Shown: in pieces, positions 60,433-64,000 of the stretch
Layout of the letters: each line of letters begins with the position of its first letter
How positions within the stretch are numbered: position 1 is the first letter of the stretch
Assembly: GCF_023008405.1 (NCBI RefSeq)
Contig: NZ_CP095376.1
Span: 434,001 to 498,000, forward strand
Direction: 5' to 3'
Length of the DNA stretch: 64,000 bases
Source: Amycolatopsis sp. FBCC-B4732
GTDB taxonomy: Bacteria; Actinomycetota; Actinomycetes; Mycobacteriales; Pseudonocardiaceae
Made by a program: the position numbers and the translations under genes
The notes under the pieces: generated by a model
What the model was told of the DNA's origin: nothing
What the model saw: only the letters and a program-made list of their open reading frames with translations
The model's database searches: none

Positions 60433-61403
60433 GACTGGTCCGCCTTCCGCGTCAGCCGGACGTACCACGCCGAGAACACGCCCAGCGCCACGAACAGCAG
60501 CAGGCTCATCGCGCTCGCCGCGCCGAAGTCGTTGTAGACGAAGGCGTAGCGGTAGAGCAGCAGGAGCACGGTGACCGTCGAGTCGTCCGGCCCGCCGCCG
60601 GTCATCACGTACGGCTCGGTGAACACCTGCATGGTCGCGACGATCTGCAGCAGCAGGAGCACCAGCAGGACGAACCGCGTCTGCGGGAAAGTCACGTGCC
60701 GCAGGCGTTTCCACAGCCCGGCGCCGTCCAGTTCGGCGGCTTCGTAGAGCTCGCCGGGGATCGTGCCGAGCGCGGCGAGGTAGATCAGCGTGGTGCTGCC
60801 CATGTTGGCCCACGTCGAGACGAAGACCAGGGACAGCATCGCCGTGCCGGACGAGTCGAGCCACTGGCCGCCGGGCAGGCCGACCGCGCCGAGTGCGGAG
60901 TTGAACAGGCCGGGACCCGGGTCGTAGAACCACTTCCACATCAGCGCCGTGACGACCGGCGGCAGCATCACCGGGAGGTAGACGGCGAGCCGGAAGAACG
61001 CCTTCGCGTGCCGGATTTCGTTGAGCAGCACGGCCGTGAGGAACGGGACGGCGAACCCGAAGACCAGCGCGAGCCCGGTGAACAGCAGCGTGTTGCGCCA
61101 GGCGACGCCGAACAGCGGGTCTTCGAACAGCTTCGCGAAGTTGTCGAACCCGACCCACGTCGGCGCGTTGACGAAGTCGACCTGCTGGAAGCTCAGCAGC
61201 ACGCCGCGCACGATGGGGTACCAGGAGAACAGCGCGAACACCACGAGCGCGGCGCACAGCAGGCCGTACGCGGTGAGGTTTTCCTTGATCTTGCGCTTGA
61301 GCCTGGTGCGGCGGCGGTCTTCCTGCGAGACGGCCGGGCGCCCGGCCCGCGACGAGGACGTCGCGGGCCAGGCGAGGAGGCTACTTGACCTGGGCGAGGA
61401 CAC
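60429..61403 (-). CDS. aglF: Carbohydrate ABC permease (MalF type)
   Basis: 324 aa, GTG start at 61403 overlapping the SBP gene by 23 bp. Six membrane segments and the EAA loop YEAAELDGAGLWKRLRHVTFP are clear. The N-terminal ~35 residues are hydrophilic and basic (RRRTRLKRKIKEN), a cytoplasmic lead. It forms the transmembrane channel with AglG. Confidence 0.9.
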   Translation of the reverse strand: MSSPRSSSLLAWPATSSSRAGRPAVSQEDRRRTRLKRKIKENLTAYGLLCAALVVFALFSWYPIVRGVLLSFQQVDFVNAPTWVGFDNFAKLFEDPLFGVAWRNTLLFTGLALVFGFAVPFLTAVLLNEIRHAKAFFRLAVYLPVMLPPVVTALMWKWFYDPGPGLFNSALGAVGLPGGQWLDSSGTAMLSLVFVSTWANMGSTTLIYLAALGTIPGELYEAAELDGAGLWKRLRHVTFPQTRFVLLVLLLLQIVATMQVFTEPYVMTGGGPDDSTVTVLLLLYRYAFVYNDFGAASAMSLLLFVALGVFSAWYVRLTRKADQS

Positions 61404-62757
61404 TGTTGACCTTCGACGCGGCGGACGAGAGCTGCTGGTCGATGTTGGCGTTCTGGTCGGTCAGCACCGCCTGCATCACGCTGTCGAGGGCGGCGTAGAT
61501 CTGCTGCGCGTTCGGCGGCTCGATGCTGCCCTTGATCTTGCTCGTGGTGTCCACGTAGGACTGGAAGTTCTGCGCGGGAACGTTGGCGTACTTGGCTTTC
61601 AGCGCCAGCTGCTGCTCGCGGACCGCGCCGGTCCAGACGTCGGGGGTCGGCTCGGCGGGCAGGCCGACCGGCTGCTTGCCGTCGACGTACTGCTGGATGT
61701 GCTTCTCGAAGCGGTCCGGGTTGAGGTACTTCCACTGGATCCACTCGAGGCCGGCCTTGATCTTCTCCGGCGAGGCCTTCGGGTTGACCATGTAGCCCTC
61801 GCCGCCGAGGAGGGTGCCCTCGCCGCCGGGCATGCCCGCGATGCCGTAGTCCTCGTACTTGCCGTTGAACTGCTTGACCAGCACCGGCACGTTGTCCGGG
61901 GCGGCCATGTACATGCCGAGCTGGCCGGAGCCCATCATCCGCTGCACGTCGGTGGCTTCGAGGAGCTGCTTGGCGCCCATGGAGTTGTCGGTCCAGCGCA
62001 TGTCGTGCAGGTACTGGAGGGCCTTCTTGCCCTTGTCGTTGTCGAAGTCGGCGACCCACTTGTCGCCGTCCTTGCGGGCGATGTCGCCGCCCATCGAGTA
62101 CAGCCAGCCGGTCAGGTGCCAGCCGCCCTGGTTGTTCTTGCTGTAGTCGGCGTACCCGACGACCCCGTTGCCCAGCGCGGAGATCTTCTTCGCGGCGTCA
62201 CGGACCTCGTCCCAGGTCTGCGGCGGCTTGTTCGGGTCGAGCCCGGCCTTCTGGAACAGCGGCTTGCTGTAGAGCAGGCCCATCGTGTAGTTCATCGTCG
62301 GCAGGCCGTAGAGCTTGCCGCTCGCGTCCCGGAAGTTGTCGAGCAGTTCCGGCTTGATGTCGTTGATGTGCGGGACGCTCTTCGCGGCTTCGGTGATGTC
62401 GGCTGCTTGGTGGCGCGCGATGATCTGCGCGGGGTCGGTGAAGTAGACGTAGTAGACGTCTTCCAGCTGGCCGCCGGCGAGCTTCGCCGAGAAGGTCTTC
62501 GGGTCCATGAAGCCTTCGTGCGGATCGATGTCGATGTTCGGGTGGGAAGCCTCGAACTCCTTGACGTCCGCGTCGAAGACGCCGCGCTCGAACGGCTGGC
62601 TGGTCGGCGGCTGCCCGGTGACCGTGATCTTCACCTTGCCGCCGGTCTGCGCGGCGTTGTCGCCGTCACCGCAGGCGGCCAGGGTCAGCGCCAGGCCGCC
62701 CGCGGTGAGCAGGCACAACATCCGGCGGGAGACGGTTCGGGACCAGGGACTGCTCAT
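61381..62757 (-). CDS. aglE: Extracellular solute-binding lipoprotein (family 1)
   Basis: 458 aa. The lipobox is LTLAACGDG at residues 22-30. Sequence blocks such as VKITVTGQPPTSQPFERGVF, YGLPTMNYTMGLLYSKPLFQKAG and the C-terminal ALDSVMQAVL place it in the sugar-binding family 1. It captures an alpha-glucoside for the two permeases downstream. It is the first gene of the operon after the LacI gene, with a 217-bp spacer that carries the promoter. Confidence 0.92.
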   Translation of the reverse strand: MSSPWSRTVSRRMLCLLTAGGLALTLAACGDGDNAAQTGGKVKITVTGQPPTSQPFERGVFDADVKEFEASHPNIDIDPHEGFMDPKTFSAKLAGGQLEDVYYVYFTDPAQIIARHQAADITEAAKSVPHINDIKPELLDNFRDASGKLYGLPTMNYTMGLLYSKPLFQKAGLDPNKPPQTWDEVRDAAKKISALGNGVVGYADYSKNNQGGWHLTGWLYSMGGDIARKDGDKWVADFDNDKGKKALQYLHDMRWTDNSMGAKQLLEATDVQRMMGSGQLGMYMAAPDNVPVLVKQFNGKYEDYGIAGMPGGEGTLLGGEGYMVNPKASPEKIKAGLEWIQWKYLNPDRFEKHIQQYVDGKQPVGLPAEPTPDVWTGAVREQQLALKAKYANVPAQNFQSYVDTTSKIKGSIEPPNAQQIYAALDSVMQAVLTDQNANIDQQLSSAASKVNSVLAQVK

Positions 62758-62849
62758 CTCAAGCCTCTTCTCGGGGTCGCGACGGCTGTCACGTGATTGC
62801 GGTCACCATAAAGGGATGGACCAGATCGACGCAATAAGACGACGAGAAG

Positions 62850-62855
62850 TTGCAA
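62850..62855. promoter_or_regulatory. TTGCAA core in the agl promoter spacer
   Basis: The 62758-62974 spacer between aglE and lacI has AACTTGCAACTT (minus strand) around a TTGCAA palindrome, about 95 bp upstream of aglE. TTGCAA-centred motifs occur in LacI-type sugar operators, but no second arm is clear. The rest of the spacer shows no gene. Confidence 0.25.
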
Positions 62856-62974
62856 GTTACGAACAGGCTGCGGATGGCTGGTGCCCGACAGGGCGCCGGG
62901 CCGTGCCGCGGGCACGAAAAAGTGAGCGACGGGTGCGAAACCCGCCGCTCGGCCGAGTGAGGCTTCGGGTGGGG

Positions 62975-63982
62975 TCAGGTGGTGCGGCGGGCTGTCGACC
63001 CGCGGACCACCAGTTCCGGCGCGAACAGCAGTTCCTCCGCCGCCACCTCGCCGCCGTTGATGCGCTTGACCAGCAGCTCCACCACCGCGCGGCCCATCGC
63101 CTCGATCGGCTGGCGGGTGGTCGTCAGTGGCGGGTCGGTGCAGTTCATCAACGCCGAGTCGTCGTAGCCCACCACCGAAATGTCGTCCGGCACCGACAGT
63201 CCCTGCCGTCGGGCCGCGCGGACCGCGCCCAGTGCGAGCAGGTCGCTCGCGCACAGCACCGCCGTGGCGCCGCGCGGGTACAGGCGGGCCGCCGCCGCGT
63301 GTCCGCCCTCGATGGAAAACATCCCGTGCTCGACCAGCTCGTCCAGCACCGGCAAGCCCAGCTTCGCCGCGTACGACTGGAACGCCGCGAGCTTGCGCTG
63401 CGACGGCACGTGGTCCGACGGGCCCAAGACCAGGCCGATCTTCTCGTGTCCCAGCGAACTCAGGTGCCCGACGACCTGCTCCACGGCCACGGCGTCGTCG
63501 CACGAAACCTGCGGCAGGCCGAGGTGCTCGACCGCCGCGTTGATCAGGACCGTCGGGAGGCGGCGCTCGACCAGGTGGTGGTAGTGCGAGTGGACCGCGT
63601 CCGCCTGCGCGTACAGGCCGCCGGCGAACACCACGCCCGACACCTGCTGCTGCAGGAGCAGCTCGACGTACTCCGCCTCGGACACCCCGCCGGCGGTGCG
63701 CGTGCAGAGGACCGGCGTGAAGCCCTGCTGGGCGAGGGCGTTGCCCATGATCTCGGCCAGCGCCGGGAAGATCGGGTTCTGCAGCTCCGGCAACACCAGC
63801 CCGACCAGCCGGGCGCGCTCGCCGCGCAGCTGGGTGGGCCGTTCGTACCCCATCACGTCCAGCGCGGTGAGCACGGCGGCGCGGGTGCTGGCGGACACCC
63901 CGGAGCGGCCGTTGAGCACCCGGCTGACCGTGGCTTCGCTGACCCCGACCTGGCGGGCGACTTCGGCAAGACGACGCGTCAT
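62975..63982 (-). CDS. aglR: LacI-family repressor of the alpha-glucoside operon
   Basis: 335 aa. The HTH RLAEVARQVGVSEATVSRVLNGRSGVS and the hinge MGYERPTQLRGERA are standard, and the core (VGLVLPELQNPIFPALAEIMG; SVVGYDDSALMN) is that of sugar-responsive LacI proteins. It is upstream of aglE-F-G and the GH13 gene on the same strand and should repress them until the sugar is present. The 18 bp after it (63983-64000) hold nothing recognisable. Confidence 0.9.
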   Translation of the reverse strand: MTRRLAEVARQVGVSEATVSRVLNGRSGVSASTRAAVLTALDVMGYERPTQLRGERARLVGLVLPELQNPIFPALAEIMGNALAQQGFTPVLCTRTAGGVSEAEYVELLLQQQVSGVVFAGGLYAQADAVHSHYHHLVERRLPTVLINAAVEHLGLPQVSCDDAVAVEQVVGHLSSLGHEKIGLVLGPSDHVPSQRKLAAFQSYAAKLGLPVLDELVEHGMFSIEGGHAAAARLYPRGATAVLCASDLLALGAVRAARRQGLSVPDDISVVGYDDSALMNCTDPPLTTTRQPIEAMGRAVVELLVKRINGGEVAAEELLFAPELVVRGSTARRTT

Positions 63983-64000
63983 GGGTGAAACTTTACAGCA

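Noticed and set aside
1..64000. tRNA or rRNA genes
   Set aside because: No cloverleaf-like or conserved rRNA stretch noticed on either strand; a covariance-model scan would be decisive.

Overview
The window is a 64 kb piece of an actinobacterial chromosome. Base composition is very GC-rich, third codon positions are almost always G or C, GTG starts are frequent, and genes run in tight operons with ATGA/GTGA overlaps. A partial mycothiol-enzyme-like gene, deazaflavin/F420-type oxidoreductases, PucR, PaaX and tandem-HxlR regulators, and repeated intergenic palindromes together suggest a soil Pseudonocardiaceae member, most like Amycolatopsis (inference; no 16S or marker is present). I see no rRNA, tRNA, CRISPR array, transposase, phage gene or origin.

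Layout. 1-10.3 kb: a partial TIGR03084-type gene, a secreted Asp-box propeller protein, a stand-alone PolA-like polymerase, a fadD acyl-CoA ligase, an XRE regulator, and a four-gene SDR/phosphotransferase/phosphatase/SMP-30 operon. 10.3-11.5 kb: a TetR regulator divergent from an SDR across a 28-bp palindromic operator. 11.5-18.1 kb: a divergent aromatic module. One arm carries a PaaX-family regulator, tryptophan 2,3-dioxygenase and kynureninase. The other carries a creatininase-family hydrolase, a benzoate-type CoA ligase, an SDR and an enoyl-CoA hydratase. This reads as tryptophan to kynurenine to anthranilate to anthraniloyl-CoA; no canonical kynurenine formamidase is present, and the creatininase-like protein is the natural candidate for that step. 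18.3-22.5 kb: Leu/Val dehydrogenase with a beta-lactamase-like partner, a LysR/MBL-fold pair, and a DUF5302 protein.

22.5-29.5 kb: a fused tandem-HxlR regulator divergent from a carotenoid-oxygenase-family operon (oxygenase, CoA ligase, SCP2-type thiolase, LLM flavin enzyme, PNPOx-like protein). 29.6-35.2 kb: an SGNH esterase, a PucR regulator with a decaying tandem array of its own 3' end, a small membrane protein, an alpha/beta hydrolase and two TetR regulators. 35.2-39.4 kb: an APC permease, davA-like and davB-like operon, which suggests lysine (or related amino acid) breakdown by the monooxygenase/amidase route. 39.4-41.5 kb: a two-component system. 41.5-45.4 kb: IclR, a hydroxypyruvate-isomerase-like protein, DUF993 and LacI, apparently a sugar or sugar-acid catabolic module.

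45.6-48.8 kb: a deazaflavin reductase, an acyltransferase, dihydrolipoyl dehydrogenase and a wrecked nucleotidyltransferase gene. 48.8-57.9 kb: an unusual S8 peptidase in which Glu stands where His is expected, a methyltransferase, an SDR, the apparent N-terminal remnant of a NACHT-type gene, a PRISE-family reductase with a LysR, an ANT-like nucleotidyltransferase, an oligopeptide-type lipoprotein and a secreted LVIVD-like protein. 58-64 kb: a LacI-controlled alpha-glucoside uptake operon (binding protein, two permeases, GH13 glucosidase).

A recurring oddity is that three genes (pucR, davB-like, hyi-like) have copies of their own 3' ends repeated just downstream. Several convergent gene pairs are separated by long near-perfect palindromes, two of which share the same 15-bp flank.
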